Positions 18,570-28,359 are shown, counted from the first letter of the stretch. The stretch is DNA of 64,000 bases from Bacteroidaceae bacterium (GCA_017524545.1 JAFXVN010000076.1:1-64000); one strand, 5' to 3'. Numbers and translations: made by a program. Notes: generated by a model from the sequence alone, not told the origin.

Positions 18570-20282
18570 TTATTCTACCTCATTGCAATATACAACGCCG
18601 ATTCTGTCGTACAGCTTTTTCAGCTGCGGCAGACGGGCTTTGAAGTTTTCAAAGTCCTTCTGTTCCGGCTTGCACCACTGCACTTCGCTCATCGAAGCCA
18701 AGCGGGGCAGCAGCTGATAGAGGGCATGTTCGGGATAAGCCACCTGTTCGGTCCACAGGTTCGTCTGCACGCCAAGAATGTAGTCGCCCTCTTCTTCCGT
18801 CAGTTCTTCCGGGACAAGCGGCTCAAAGGAATACATCTTCGAGCAGGAAACGACGTAGCTGTCTGTCGTGCGAGGCTGCTTGCCGTAGTCCTTCAGCTGC
18901 GGATGGTCGATGTAGGCAAACACGTTCGGACTCATAATGACGCGGTGCTTCTGCTTGGCTGCTGCGATGCCACCCTTAGTGCCGCGCCATGACATCACGA
19001 TGGCGTCTTCCGTCAGTCCGCCTGCCAGAATCTCGTCCCATCCGATGATGCTGCGGCCGCGTGAAGCGAGGAACTGCTCAATCTCATGGTTGATGTAGCT
19101 CTGAAGCTTGTTCTCGGCACTCCGTCCGTCCTGACTTCCTCTGCCGCCGTCGCCCTCAACTTTGACATGCGTCTCGTCCGTCAAGCCCAACTCCTTAATC
19201 TTTGCCTGGCACTGCGGACATTTCTGCCAACGCTCTTTCGGACACTCGTCGCCGCCAATGTGGATGTAGGGAGAGGGGAACACGTCGCAAAGCTCGCCGA
19301 AGACGGTCTTCAGGAACTCCAATGTCTGCGGGTTGCCGCCGCAAAGCACGTCGCGCATCACACCCCAGTGCGGAGCAACGGGGTACGGGCCGCCTGTGCA
19401 ACCAAGGTTCGGGAAGACGTGCAGGGCACTCTGCATGTGGCCCGGCATATCTATCTCAGGCACGACATTGATGTAACGCTCGGCAGCATAGCGGACAACG
19501 TCGCGACACTCCTCCTGTGTATAGTAGCCGCCGTAGGGGATGTTGTCGTAGATACGCATACGGCTGGGGCCGATGACGGTCTTTTCGCGCACGCTGCCCT
19601 CCTTTGCCAGTCTTGGCAGAGCCTTCACCTCAAAGCGCCAGCCTTGGTCTTCCGAGAGATGCCAATGGAACTGGTTGCAGCCATGCAATGCCATGACATC
19701 GAGGAACTGCTTGACGAATTCGACGGGGAAGAAGTGGCGGCCGCAATCCAACAGTACGCCACGATAGGTGAAGCGGGGCTGGTCGTTGATTGTCGCGTAA
19801 GGCAGCTCCACGGCTTTGGCTGCTTCCTGCTCCTTCACCACGGGCAGGCACTTGCGGAGTGTCTGTGCTGCACGGAACAAGCCGACAGGTTCGTAGGCAC
19901 TGATGTTAATGCCGCTGTTGTCCACCTTCAATGTGTAGCTCTCCTTCTGCTGCTCTGTCAGGGCGGGTTGTTTCTCCTTCTTGCTCTTTGGGGCGGCAGG
20001 AGCTGTGATGGACAGGCGGATGAGTGACGCTTTGTCGGTAGGTGTCAGCAGCAGTCGCATTCCTGTTGCTTCCTTCACCCATTCTTGCACGAATTCTGCA
20101 ATACGGGTGCACTCGGCATTGTCTGCGTCGTAGGCAATGCCCATGCCGGCAGTTAGCTTGAACACTTGGGTGGAATCCACTTTCATCTCCTTGGGGAGGG
20201 GGATGATGTCGTAGCAGGCACGCTGGGCCATTGCAGAAAAGGCAGCGATGCAGGTCAGAATGAGTAATCCGAATCTTTTCAT
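18570..20282 (-). CDS. Secreted beta-N-acetylhexosaminidase (GH20)
   Basis: A 570-residue enzyme with a signal peptide (about 1-19). The GH20b N-terminal domain spans about 25-165 and the TIM barrel begins at FTYRGVLLDCGRHFFP. The catalytic Asp-Glu pair is in HIGGDECPKERW, and WHLSEDQGWR and VSWRGTKGG are family motifs. It removes terminal GlcNAc or GalNAc from glycans in the periplasm or at the surface. The segment VEGDGGRGSQDGRSAENK looks like a small insertion. It converges on the PorT-like gene 11 bp away. Confidence 0.93.
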   Translation of the reverse strand: MKRFGLLILTCIAAFSAMAQRACYDIIPLPKEMKVDSTQVFKLTAGMGIAYDADNAECTRIAEFVQEWVKEATGMRLLLTPTDKASLIRLSITAPAAPKSKKEKQPALTEQQKESYTLKVDNSGINISAYEPVGLFRAAQTLRKCLPVVKEQEAAKAVELPYATINDQPRFTYRGVLLDCGRHFFPVEFVKQFLDVMALHGCNQFHWHLSEDQGWRFEVKALPRLAKEGSVREKTVIGPSRMRIYDNIPYGGYYTQEECRDVVRYAAERYINVVPEIDMPGHMQSALHVFPNLGCTGGPYPVAPHWGVMRDVLCGGNPQTLEFLKTVFGELCDVFPSPYIHIGGDECPKERWQKCPQCQAKIKELGLTDETHVKVEGDGGRGSQDGRSAENKLQSYINHEIEQFLASRGRSIIGWDEILAGGLTEDAIVMSWRGTKGGIAAAKQKHRVIMSPNVFAYIDHPQLKDYGKQPRTTDSYVVSCSKMYSFEPLVPEELTEEEGDYILGVQTNLWTEQVAYPEHALYQLLPRLASMSEVQWCKPEQKDFENFKARLPQLKKLYDRIGVVYCNEVE

Positions 20283-20321
20283 TGCTGTACAGGTGTTAGT
20301 TATGTATTAAGGAATATCTTT

Positions 20322-22328
20322 TTATTTTAGCACGACACGGTCGCCGCATTCTTTGGCAAGTTCCTTGGCCTGTTGGGTCTTGCGCTTGTATTCGTCCATT
20401 AGCTGACGCCGCTTTTCATTGTCTTCCTTGATTTCGGGGCGTTTCATCTGTTCTATGATGCTTTGCAGCGAATGCTGGACAATGCCAAGCTTATAGCTGG
20501 CAATGAGGCTCGGAACAACTTCGTCGAGACGTTCATCAACGGGCAAATCTCCGTGCAGCTTGCTGAGTTCCACCGTGTCGGTGCCAAGCTTGAAGGCAAG
20601 TTCGCGAATCTCCGCGTCGGGATGGCCGTTGAAGTACTTCTCGGCTCGAAAGTTGGGGTCGTGCACATGCTCAACGGCTTCTTCAATTATCTTTTGGAAT
20701 ACAGGCACCTGCAGCCGGATGTCATCATCGCGAAGGCTGTATGAGATGTATTCCGCCACGCTGAGCGGCACTTCTTGTCCGTTCTCATCTTCAATGGTGC
20801 ACATCACCTTCTCGCCGTGGCGGATAATCATTTGGGCGATAATGGTCTCTCCTTTCTTCTCCAAAGGAGTAATGACTTGTTGAAGTGGTTCTGCAGGAGC
20901 GTTCCCCTCTCCTTGGGAGGGGGTGGGGAAGGCTTGCTGCCTCTGCTCGCGTTCCCGTTCTTTCTGTTTCTCGGCGCGCAGTTTGTCTATCTGTGCATTG
21001 ACGGCTCTGGCAATGAGCGGCTCCGGCATTTTCAGCTGCTGCGATGCATGTTGGATATACACCGTGCGCTTTATCTCGTCTGGAATGACGGCGATACTCT
21101 CTGTGACATTGTGTATGAGGCGTTCCTCTGCATCAGGTTCTCCCTTTTTGGCTCCAATAGCGTGCGTCGCTTTGTAGGTGATGAAATCGACCTGATTCTC
21201 CTGCAGATACTGCTGGTATTCGGTGGCAGTGTGTTTCCTCGCAAAGCTGTCGGGGTCGTCGCCGTCGGGTAGGAGGAGGAGCTTGACGTTCATGCCCTCT
21301 GCCAGAAGCATGTCGATGCCGCGTTCGCTGGCGTGGATGCCTGCATCGTCGCCATCGAAGATGACCGTGATGTTGTTTGTGATGCGATGGATGAGGTGAA
21401 TCTGGTCTGGCGTGAGGGCTGTGCCGGAGGATGCGACGACATTCTCTATCCCCTGCTGGTGCATCGCCATCACATCAGTATAGCCTTCCACGAGGTAACA
21501 GAGGTCTGCCTTGCGGATGGCTTGCCGGGCTTGGAAAAGGCCGAAGAGTTCCTTGCGTTTGCTATAGACAATGCTCTCGGGCGAGTTCTGGTACTTGATG
21601 GCAACGCCCTTTGTGGCAGCGTCGAGGACGCGGCCTCCGAAGCCCGCTACTCGTCCGCTGACGGTATAGATGGGCCATATCACGCGGCCGAAGAAGCGGT
21701 CGCGCAGGGTGCCGTCTTCCCGTTTCAGGCTCAAGCCTGTGCCGATGCTCAGGCGCGGCTCCATCTCGTTCTGGTTGTTCACGAGATAACGCTCCTGATA
21801 ACCCTCTTTCAGCGCGTCGGCGGAGAGGGAATGCTCGCGGCTGTTGGGGCAGTAGCCCACTTGGAAGCGTTCCAGGATATCGTCTCTGAAACCGCGATTG
21901 CGGAAGTATGCAAGTCCGATGGCTTTGCCGTCCTGTGTTTCCCAAAGCTGCCTCTTGAACCAGTCGCGTGCCCAGTCGTTGAGGATGAACATGCTTTCGC
22001 GGTCGCCACGGGACTGTACTTCTTCCTGAGTCAGCTCTTTCTCTTCTATCTTGATGCCGTACTTCTTTGCCAAATATCGGAGGGCATCGGGGTAGGAAAG
22101 CTGTTCGTGCTTCATGATAAACCCGACAGGAGTGCCGCCTTCACCGCAAGAGAAGCACTTGCAGGTGTTGCGGGCTGGCGACACGACAAACGAGGGCGTG
22201 TGGTCGTCGTGGAAGGGACAAAGCCCCTTCAGGTTGGCTCCGGCACGTTTCAGCGTGACGAAGTCAGAGACGACATCCACGATGTTTGCGGCATCCAGAA
22301 TCTTGTCAACGGTAATGCGGTCTATCAT
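20322..22328 (-). CDS. dnaG: DNA primase
   Basis: A 668-residue primase. The N-terminal zinc-binding domain has CPFHDDHTPS (37-46) and CKCFSCGEGG (57-66). The Toprim catalytic centre has VEGYTD (280-285) and DGDDAG (325-330), and a helicase-interacting C-terminal region follows. It makes RNA primers at the replication fork. A GC-rich hairpin element is translated between the core and the C-terminal region (about 467-483, FPTPSQGEGNAP), in a linker. It overlaps the stop of the S4-domain gene by 4 bp (ATGA). Confidence 0.97.
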   Translation of the reverse strand: MIDRITVDKILDAANIVDVVSDFVTLKRAGANLKGLCPFHDDHTPSFVVSPARNTCKCFSCGEGGTPVGFIMKHEQLSYPDALRYLAKKYGIKIEEKELTQEEVQSRGDRESMFILNDWARDWFKRQLWETQDGKAIGLAYFRNRGFRDDILERFQVGYCPNSREHSLSADALKEGYQERYLVNNQNEMEPRLSIGTGLSLKREDGTLRDRFFGRVIWPIYTVSGRVAGFGGRVLDAATKGVAIKYQNSPESIVYSKRKELFGLFQARQAIRKADLCYLVEGYTDVMAMHQQGIENVVASSGTALTPDQIHLIHRITNNITVIFDGDDAGIHASERGIDMLLAEGMNVKLLLLPDGDDPDSFARKHTATEYQQYLQENQVDFITYKATHAIGAKKGEPDAEERLIHNVTESIAVIPDEIKRTVYIQHASQQLKMPEPLIARAVNAQIDKLRAEKQKEREREQRQQAFPTPSQGEGNAPAEPLQQVITPLEKKGETIIAQMIIRHGEKVMCTIEDENGQEVPLSVAEYISYSLRDDDIRLQVPVFQKIIEEAVEHVHDPNFRAEKYFNGHPDAEIRELAFKLGTDTVELSKLHGDLPVDERLDEVVPSLIASYKLGIVQHSLQSIIEQMKRPEIKEDNEKRRQLMDEYKRKTQQAKELAKECGDRVVLK
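20901..20933. repeat. GC-rich hairpin element inside dnaG
   Basis: CCCCTCTCC TT GGGAGGGGG followed by TGGGGAAGG. It is read in frame in the linker before the DnaB-interacting domain. Confidence 0.8.
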
Positions 22329-22765
22329 GTTTCCTTTTCTTCATCTTCAAGGTCGAACTCAAAGTCCCCGAAGAACTCGGGCATTTCGCTTTGGAAGTCA
22401 TCGAGGCTGCGGCGTTCTTTCTTGGTGGGGCGTCCTGTACCTTTGGCTCTGCCGACGAAGCCGCTTATCTTGCTCATTTCGAGCAGCTCGTACTGGTCGG
22501 GTGTCGTGACGTTCTCCAGTATCTCGGGGATGAGCTTGGCACCGACGCGCCTTTCAATGGGCTGGAGCACGCGGAAGCTGTAGGTGATGGGCGGTTTGCG
22601 GACGCTCACCACGTCGCCTGCCTTAATCATCCGGCTGGCCTTGAGCTGTGTGCCACCCATGCTGACCTGCCCTTTCTTGCAGGCGGCGGCAGCGATGGTG
22701 CGGGTCTTGAAGATGCGAGCAGCCCACAGCCATTTGTCTATACGAGCCTCAGTACTTGAGTTCAT
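22325..22765 (-). CDS. RNA-binding S4-domain protein (Hsp15/HslR-like)
   Basis: A 146-residue basic protein whose first 65 residues form an S4 RNA-binding domain (RIDKWLWAARIFKTRTIAAAACKKGQV, KASRMIKAGDVVSV), with an acidic tail (EFDLEDEEKE). Hsp15 homologues bind stalled 50S subunits carrying nascent tRNA. It sits with pth, rplY and pepT, which fits translation quality control. The ATG at 22765 is inside a TTCATAG heptamer array. Confidence 0.88.
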   Translation of the reverse strand: MNSSTEARIDKWLWAARIFKTRTIAAAACKKGQVSMGGTQLKASRMIKAGDVVSVRKPPITYSFRVLQPIERRVGAKLIPEILENVTTPDQYELLEMSKISGFVGRAKGTGRPTKKERRSLDDFQSEMPEFFGDFEFDLEDEEKET

Positions 22766-22855
22766 AGTTCATAGTTATGAGTTCATAGTTATTGTTTTGT
22801 TCTGTTTGATGGCGTAGCCCAACTATGAACTATGGACTATGAACTATGAACTAAT
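22761..22855. repeat. Two opposed heptamer arrays between pepT and the S4 gene
   Basis: TTCATAG-type units run from 22761 to 22795 and AACTATG-type units, their reverse complement, from 22821 to 22855, with about 25 bp between. They can fold into a long hairpin. The S4-gene start codon (22763-22765) and the pepT stop codon (22837-22839) both lie in the arrays. Confidence 0.92.
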
Positions 22856-24075
22856 GTGAGTCTGCAAATGTTCACGACGGTCATCATGGCCTTCTCCATG
22901 CTTTGGATGGGGACGAACTCGTGACGGCCGTGGAAGTTGAGTCCTCCGGCGAAGATGTTGGGGCAGGGGAGTCCCTTGAAACTGAGCTGGGCGCCGTCTG
23001 TGCCGCCTCGGATGGGCACCACTTTGCAGAAGCCGCAGGCCTCCTCTATGGCGCGTTTGGCAATGTCCGTCACCTGGGGTTTGTCCTGTAGCTGGCTCAG
23101 CATGTTGTAGTATTGGTCCTTGACTTCGGTCGTTACGGTGTCCTGTCCGTACTTGGCGTTGAGCTTCTCGGCGATGTCGAGCACCACCTGCTTGCGGAGC
23201 TGGAACATGCCGTTGTTGTGGTCGCGGATGATGTAGGAGAGTTGAGCCTCTTCCACGGTGCCGCCTATGCCAGTGAGGTGGAAGAACCCCATGTAGCCTT
23301 CTGTGGTTTCAGGTCGCTCATTTTCAGGCATAAGTGCTGCAAACTCTGAAGCAATGATGCAAGCGTTCTTCATCTTGCCCTTGGCATAGCCGGGATGCAC
23401 GTTGCAGCCCTTGATGTGTATCTTCGCGCTGGCGGCATTGAAGTTCTCGTACTCCAATTCGCCCACCTCGCTGCCGTCCATCGTGTATGCCCACTCGCAG
23501 CCAAACTTCTCGACATCGAAGAGGTGTGCGCCTGCTCCAATCTCCTCGTCGGGGTTGAAGGCGACACGAATCTTGCCGTGCTTGATTTCGGGATGAGCCA
23601 TCAGGTAGCTCATGGCGGTGACTATCTCGGCGATGCCTGCCTTGTCGTCCGCTCCGAGCAGTGTGTGGCCGTCGGTGACGATGAGGTCTTCGCCGATGTG
23701 TGTCTTCAGTTCGGGGAACTGGCTGACGGTCGTCACGATGTTTTCCTCTTTGCAGAGGATGATGTCCGAGCCGTCGTAGTTTTCGATGATGCGGGGCTTG
23801 ATGTTGGCACCGCTGCAATCTGGGCTTGTGTCGATATGGGCGATGAAGCCGATGGTGGGAACCTGCTTGTCGGTGTTGGCGGGCAGGGTGGCATAGACGT
23901 AGCCGTGCTTGTCCATCTCGACTTCGGTTAGGCCAAGTGCCGTGAGTTCATCGCGCAGATATTCTGCCAGTGCCAGCTGCTTCTCTGTGCTGGGGCATTG
24001 CGTCTCGTTCTCTTCGCTGCTTTGTGTGTCGAAGCTGACGTAACGGAGAAATCGGTCTGTTAATTCATTATTCAT
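22837..24075 (-). CDS. pepT: Peptidase T (tripeptide aminopeptidase)
   Basis: A 412-residue M20B zinc peptidase. Metal ligands and catalytic residues are in IAHIDTSPD (His, Asp), LGADDKAG (bridging Asp), NPDEEIGAG (catalytic Glu and ligand Glu), and a C-terminal [12 protein letters not shown] with the last histidine. It releases N-terminal residues from tripeptides in the cytosol. Both ends are formed by heptamer arrays: the start codon and MNNE lie in the ATTCATA array, and the last residues HSS plus stop lie in the AACTATG array. Confidence 0.95.
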   Translation of the reverse strand: MNNELTDRFLRYVSFDTQSSEENETQCPSTEKQLALAEYLRDELTALGLTEVEMDKHGYVYATLPANTDKQVPTIGFIAHIDTSPDCSGANIKPRIIENYDGSDIILCKEENIVTTVSQFPELKTHIGEDLIVTDGHTLLGADDKAGIAEIVTAMSYLMAHPEIKHGKIRVAFNPDEEIGAGAHLFDVEKFGCEWAYTMDGSEVGELEYENFNAASAKIHIKGCNVHPGYAKGKMKNACIIASEFAALMPENERPETTEGYMGFFHLTGIGGTVEEAQLSYIIRDHNNGMFQLRKQVVLDIAEKLNAKYGQDTVTTEVKDQYYNMLSQLQDKPQVTDIAKRAIEEACGFCKVVPIRGGTDGAQLSFKGLPCPNIFAGGLNFHGRHEFVPIQSMEKAMMTVVNICRLTLVHSS

Positions 24076-24132
24076 AATTCACAATTCCTAAATTATTCCC
24101 TAATCTCTATTCCCTAATCCCTAATCCTAATC
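24063..24132. repeat. Ten-heptad array joining pth and pepT
   Basis: Ten consecutive 7-bp units keep one phase: four ATTCATA-like, then AATTATT, then CCCTAAT/CTCTATT-like. It contains the pepT start codon (24073-24075) and touches the pth stop codon (24131-24133). Confidence 0.92.
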
Positions 24133-24694
24133 ACTTGTTATTATAATTGCACATTGCAAACTGTATGCCGCTGAGGGCGAATGCTTTAATTGCATCACAT
24201 GCCAGTGGAACTTTATCATCTACGATACGCTCCTCTTCGGGACAGAACCTGCCAAGCACGAAGTCAATCTGTGCGCCTCGCGGGAAGTCGTTGCCGATGC
24301 CGAACTTGAGGCGGTTGTAGCCTTGGCCGCCGAGTGTCTGTGCGATGTGCTTGAGACCGTTGTGGCCGCCGTCGCTGCCGTTCTGGCGGATGCGAATGGC
24401 TCCTACGGGTAGGCTCAGGTCGTCCACAATCACAAGCATGTTCTCCACGGGAATCTTCTCTTGCAGGAGCCAGTAGCGGACGGCATTGCCCGAGAGGTTC
24501 ATGTAGGTGGATGGCTTGAGCAGCACCAGCTCTGCGTTCTTCACGCGGAGGTGTGCCACGAAGCCGTATCGGCGGTCTTCAAAAGCAGTATTGGACGCCT
24601 TGGCGAGGGCGTCCAATACTCTGAATCCGATATTGTGGCGGGTGCCATCGTACTCGGGGCCGATGTTACCCAAACCTACAATGAGGTACTTCAT
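24131..24694 (-). CDS. pth: Peptidyl-tRNA hydrolase
   Basis: A 187-residue Pth of normal length. [24 protein letters not shown] holds the conserved G-N-P/G-x-x-Y...R-H-N signature with the catalytic histidine (His-21), and [14 protein letters not shown] and [12 protein letters not shown] are further motifs. It recycles peptidyl-tRNAs. Its start overlaps the rplY stop by one base (TAATG), the conserved rplY-pth pairing of bacteria. Confidence 0.97.
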   Translation of the reverse strand: MKYLIVGLGNIGPEYDGTRHNIGFRVLDALAKASNTAFEDRRYGFVAHLRVKNAELVLLKPSTYMNLSGNAVRYWLLQEKIPVENMLVIVDDLSLPVGAIRIRQNGSDGGHNGLKHIAQTLGGQGYNRLKFGIGNDFPRGAQIDFVLGRFCPEEERIVDDKVPLACDAIKAFALSGIQFAMCNYNNK

Positions 24695-25287
24695 TACTCA
24701 GCCTTTGCTGCGGCGCTCATTGCACTTCTGGTCATCTTAACCTGGCAGACAACAACGCTGGGGCTTGTCACCATTTCGAGACCCTCGAAACTGAGCTCTG
24801 CCACCTTGATGGTCTTGCCGAGGCCGAGGTTCGTCACGTCGATGTTGAGCTGCTCGGGAATGGCTGTGTAGGGGGCACGCACTTTGAGCTTGCGCACGCT
24901 TGCTGCGAGCTTACCGCCGGCCTTCACGCCTTCTGCCAGACCGTTCAGCTTGATGGGCACTTCCATCACGATGGGCTTGGTCTCTGTGATTTCATAGAAA
25001 TCGACGTGCAGCAGCCTGTCTGTTACGGGGTGGAACTGCAGCTCCTTCATGATGGCCTTGCACTCCTTGCCGTCGATGTTGAGGTTCACGCTGTAGATTT
25101 CAGGAGAGTAAACCAGCTTGCGGAGTTCTTCCTGAGTGGCGGTGAAGCTCATTGCTACGGGCAGACCCTTCTCGTCCTTGGCTTCGCCATAGAGGTTGCA
25201 GGGAACTGCGCCGGCCTTGCGGATGTCACGACATGCCTTCTTACCAGTTGTGGTGCGGGCTGTACCTTTTACTTCAATACTTTTCAT
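24694..25287 (-). CDS. rplY: 50S ribosomal protein L25/general stress protein Ctc
   Basis: A 197-residue long-form L25 (CTC type): an N-terminal 5S-rRNA-binding domain ([20 protein letters not shown]...PCNLYG) and a C-terminal beta domain ([20 protein letters not shown]). It binds 5S rRNA in the large subunit. It is first in a run with pth, pepT, the S4 gene and dnaG, and has a clear promoter at 25365-25395. Confidence 0.95.
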   Translation of the reverse strand: MKSIEVKGTARTTTGKKACRDIRKAGAVPCNLYGEAKDEKGLPVAMSFTATQEELRKLVYSPEIYSVNLNIDGKECKAIMKELQFHPVTDRLLHVDFYEITETKPIVMEVPIKLNGLAEGVKAGGKLAASVRKLKVRAPYTAIPEQLNIDVTNLGLGKTIKVAELSFEGLEMVTSPSVVVCQVKMTRSAMSAAAKAE

Positions 25288-25364
25288 TGTTTTTGTTGTT
25301 TTTGTGTTACTATAAATTAAGTGTTTGTGCTTAATTCGCCATCACACGGCTTCAAAAGCGGATG

Positions 25365-25395
25365 CAAATGTACGACAAAATCCCCACACTGCCAA
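25365..25395 (-). promoter_or_regulatory. Promoter of the rplY-pth-pepT run
   Basis: On the minus strand TTGG (25392-25395), 19 bp, then TACATTTG (25365-25372). The leader is about 75 nt. Confidence 0.78.
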
Positions 25396-25720
25396 GAGAA
25401 TGGATGATTTTTTGCGCCTATAGTAATGCAAAGGAAATAAAAAGGGCATACTGGTGATGTGATGAAACTCCGAAAAACAGGTTTTGAGGGTTCGCCGCCT
25501 TTGTAATCCACCTGACCAATTAAGGGATGGCACGCCATTGGCAAGCGAAACATTTCTCGGTAATATAATGTAAATTGATGAGTATCCCGATCTAACCAGT
25601 ACGCCCTATCTTGTCTCTCTCCTGCACGCTGCAGAAGCCTTTTCGGACTTCAATGATACTGCAAAAATAGTCGTTTTTGCTTTGTTATGCAAGTTTTTTC
25701 GCCTTTTTCTTCCCCTTTTC

Positions 25721-25751
25721 TTGCCGTTTTGCCTGTTTTTATCTACTTTTG
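25721..25751 (+). promoter_or_regulatory. Promoter of malQ
   Basis: TTGC at 25721-25724, 19 bp, then TACTTTTG at 25744-25751. It is followed by TAAGGAAAA as a weak ribosome-binding region before the ATG at 25779. Confidence 0.72.
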
Positions 25752-25778
25752 TTAAGGAAAACGAAAGAAAAATCACTT

Positions 25779-28262
25779 ATGACACTACATTTCTCGATAG
25801 AATACCGGACGGAGTGGGGGCAGCGCGTGGAAGTCGAACTTTGCTTCCTTACGGACGAGGGTAAGACATCCCACCAGCGCATCCCCCTCGAGACGGAAGA
25901 CGGCCTTCTCTGGAAAGGCGTTTGCATGTTGCGGGCGCGGGGGAAGCAGATGCGATACACATACATTATTGCGGGGGCAACGTCTGTCCTGCGTCGCGAA
26001 TGGGACGTCGTGCCGCGACAGCTTCCGGCCGACGATGCCCGCACCTATTTCTTCTTCGACCACTGGCGCGATGTGCCTGCCTCGTCGTACTGCTATTCGG
26101 ATGCCTGCCAAGTGGCTTTGGGGCTTAGCAGGGCTAAGGCGGCTACGGTGGCGCTCTTCCCCCGGACATTCCTTTTCCGCGTCCAGGCTCCCGGCCTTGC
26201 CCAGGGCAAGCGTGTGGCGCTCGTCGGCGACCAGCCCGCCCTCGGCAACTGGGACGTTCCCCGCGCCTTGCCAATGGTGCAGTCCAACCACGGCGAATGG
26301 CTCCTCTCCATCAGCGCGGACGGCCTGCGTCTGCCGTTCCAATATAAATATATTATGGTAGAGGAGGACGGCTCTGTCAAATGGGAAGAAGGAGACAACA
26401 GGCAGGTTCCTGACCACACCCTGAAAGGGGGAGACGGAGGGGGCTGTGTCGTTGCCATTTCCGATGGAGAGATACGGCTCGACGCGCCTCGCTGGAAAGT
26501 GGCGGGACTCGTGGTGCCTCTCTTCTCGCTCAGGACGGAAGGCAGTCAGGGGGTAGGGGACTTCGGCGACCTCCGGGAGATTGCAGACTGGGCAGCTTCG
26601 GCTGGTATGCACGCCGTCCAGCTTCTGCCCATCTACGACACGACGCAGCTCCGCACCTCCACGGACAGCTATCCCTACAACGCTATCAGCGTGCACGCCC
26701 TGCATCCCATCTATGCCGACCTGCGCCAACTGCCTTTGGCCGACAAAAGGAAGCTTACGACGTTCCAGGAGCGGTGGCAGCAGCTCAATGCCCTGCCGGC
26801 GCTTGACTATGTCGAGGTCGCTTACATGAAGGAGGCGTACCTGCATTTCCTCTATGGCGAGCAAGGGCAGAGCGTCTGCGGGCAAGCCGACTATCAGGCT
26901 TTCGTCAGGGACAATGCCGAATGGCTCCAGCCCTATTGCGTCTTCTGCCATTTGAGGGACACTTACGGCACACCCGACTTCACCAAATGGAGGAAACTCT
27001 CTGCCTACAACCGAAGCCGCGTGGCGAAGTACATTGACAGTCATGCCGAGGCCGTCGGCTACTATTCTTTCGTGCAGTACCTCCTCCATGTCCAGCTTGC
27101 CGCAGCTGCCGACTATGCCCACAGCCGCCGTGTGTTCCTGAAGGGCGACCTCCCCATCGGTGTCAGCCCTTGCAGCGTCGAGGCCTGGCAGGAGCCGCAC
27201 CTCTTCCATATGGACATGGTGGCAGGCGCTCCGCCAGACGATTTCTCGCGGGAGGGACAGGCCTGGGGCTTCCCGACGTACGACTGGGAGCGGATGGCTG
27301 CCGACGGCTATCTGTGGTGGAGGCAACGACTCGGCGACATGGCCCGCTATTTCAGTGCCTATCGCATAGACCATATCCTCGGCTTCTTCCGCATCTGGCA
27401 GATTCCGAAGGACAGCCCGACGGCTCTCCTCGGCCAGTTCTCGCCGGCATTGCCGTTGAGCATCGCAGAGATAGAGGCGTATGGTATGCGTTTCCACGAA
27501 GAACTCTTTGTTCCGCATCATCCCTCTTCTTCCTTGACGGAGGGGAAGGCGGAAGGGGAGTTCTATCATCCGCGCATCGGTGTAATCGGCGAGAAGGCTT
27601 GGCGCAGTCTGCCCAAGAACGAGCAGGATGCCTTCATCCGTCTCTACGAGGACTTCTTCTTCCGTCGCCACAACGACTTCTGGGCTGCCGGTGCCATGCA
27701 GAAGCTGCCTGCGCTCATCAGCGCCAGCAACATGCTGGTGTGCGGCGAGGACTTGGGAATGGTGCCTGCCTGCGTCGGTCCCGTCATGCAGCAGCTGGGC
27801 ATCCTCAGCCTCGAGATACAGGCCATGCCCAAGACCTACGGCGAGACGTTCGCTCAACTTCACCGCAATCCCTACCGAAGTGTCGATACCATCTTCACGC
27901 ACGACATGCCGACGCTCCGCCTTTGGTGGAAAGAGGATGCCGCACGCACACAGCTATATTATAATAATGTATTGGGACACGACGGCAAGGCACCGAACGA
28001 ACCTTCGGGCTGGCTCTGCGAGGAGATTGTGGCGCACCACCTCAATTGCCCCTCCATGCTCTGCCTCATCAGCCTGCAGGACTGGCTCTCGATAGACGAA
28101 AGCCTGCGTAACCCCAACATCGAGGAGGAGCGCATCAACGTTCCTTCCAACCCCAAGAACTACTGGCGCTACCGTATGCATCTGCCTATCTCTACGCTGA
28201 AGGCGGCAAAGGGTTTCAACGAACGGCTGAAAACCCTCATCGTCCGTTCGGAAAGAGAGTAG
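25779..28262 (+). CDS. malQ: 4-alpha-glucanotransferase with N-terminal CBM20 domains
   Basis: An 827-residue GH77 enzyme of the DPE2-like type. Two starch-binding CBM20-like domains occupy about 1-110 and 130-230 (RVALVGDQPALGNWD is typical). The GH77 barrel follows (SQGVGDFGDLREIADWA), with the nucleophile Asp in YRIDHILGFFRIW and the acid/base Glu in VCGEDLGMVP. It disproportionates malto-oligosaccharides in the cytosol. The frame is open to 25677, but MTLHFSIEYR at 25779 follows the promoter and is the natural start. Two repeat-derived loops are present: residues 212-224 (GC-rich element) and about 579-594. Confidence 0.93.
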   Translation: MTLHFSIEYRTEWGQRVEVELCFLTDEGKTSHQRIPLETEDGLLWKGVCMLRARGKQMRYTYIIAGATSVLRREWDVVPRQLPADDARTYFFFDHWRDVPASSYCYSDACQVALGLSRAKAATVALFPRTFLFRVQAPGLAQGKRVALVGDQPALGNWDVPRALPMVQSNHGEWLLSISADGLRLPFQYKYIMVEEDGSVKWEEGDNRQVPDHTLKGGDGGGCVVAISDGEIRLDAPRWKVAGLVVPLFSLRTEGSQGVGDFGDLREIADWAASAGMHAVQLLPIYDTTQLRTSTDSYPYNAISVHALHPIYADLRQLPLADKRKLTTFQERWQQLNALPALDYVEVAYMKEAYLHFLYGEQGQSVCGQADYQAFVRDNAEWLQPYCVFCHLRDTYGTPDFTKWRKLSAYNRSRVAKYIDSHAEAVGYYSFVQYLLHVQLAAAADYAHSRRVFLKGDLPIGVSPCSVEAWQEPHLFHMDMVAGAPPDDFSREGQAWGFPTYDWERMAADGYLWWRQRLGDMARYFSAYRIDHILGFFRIWQIPKDSPTALLGQFSPALPLSIAEIEAYGMRFHEELFVPHHPSSSLTEGKAEGEFYHPRIGVIGEKAWRSLPKNEQDAFIRLYEDFFFRRHNDFWAAGAMQKLPALISASNMLVCGEDLGMVPACVGPVMQQLGILSLEIQAMPKTYGETFAQLHRNPYRSVDTIFTHDMPTLRLWWKEDAARTQLYYNNVLGHDGKAPNEPSGWLCEEIVAHHLNCPSMLCLISLQDWLSIDESLRNPNIEEERINVPSNPKNYWRYRMHLPISTLKAAKGFNERLKTLIVRSERE
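26420..26446. repeat. GC-rich element inside malQ (first)
   Basis: CACCCTGAAAGGGGGAGACGGAGGGGGC is the G-rich form of the element, lying at the junction between the second CBM20 domain and the GH77 barrel. Confidence 0.65.
27520..27560. repeat. GC-rich element inside malQ (second, degenerate)
   Basis: TCCCTCTTCTTCCTTGACGG followed by AGGGGAAGGCGGAAGGGGAG. It encodes a low-complexity loop HPSSSLTEGKAEGE in the barrel domain. Confidence 0.55.
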
Positions 28263-28317
28263 TGCCGTTGCCTACGCACTATGCTCCGAAGAATAACGTA
28301 ACAGCTTACAAAACCTG

Positions 28318-28354
28318 TGTAGCCTGCCTGAAAAAGTCTTTTAGGCAGGCTACA
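28318..28354. terminator. Strong 12-bp hairpin downstream of malQ
   Basis: TGTAGCCTGCCT (28318-28329) and AGGCAGGCTACA (28343-28354) pair perfectly, with an A/T-rich loop. There is no clean T-run after it. It forms the left flank of the palindromic array that follows, and half of it recurs inverted at 40320-40345. Confidence 0.6.
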
Positions 28355-28359
28355 TAATT

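Larger units (their letters stand above)
25288..25778. other. Divergent intergenic region between rplY and malQ (491 bp)
   Basis: It holds the rplY promoter near one end and the malQ promoter near the other. The middle (about 25400-25680) shows no convincing ORF, hairpin or repeat. A CTGCAAAAATAG stretch at 25660-25671 resembles an extra -7 box on the minus strand. Confidence 0.6.

Noticed and set aside
25785-27902. 705-codon open frame on the minus strand opposite malQ
   Set aside because: It is antisense to a well-supported GH77 gene and its product shows no recognisable motif.
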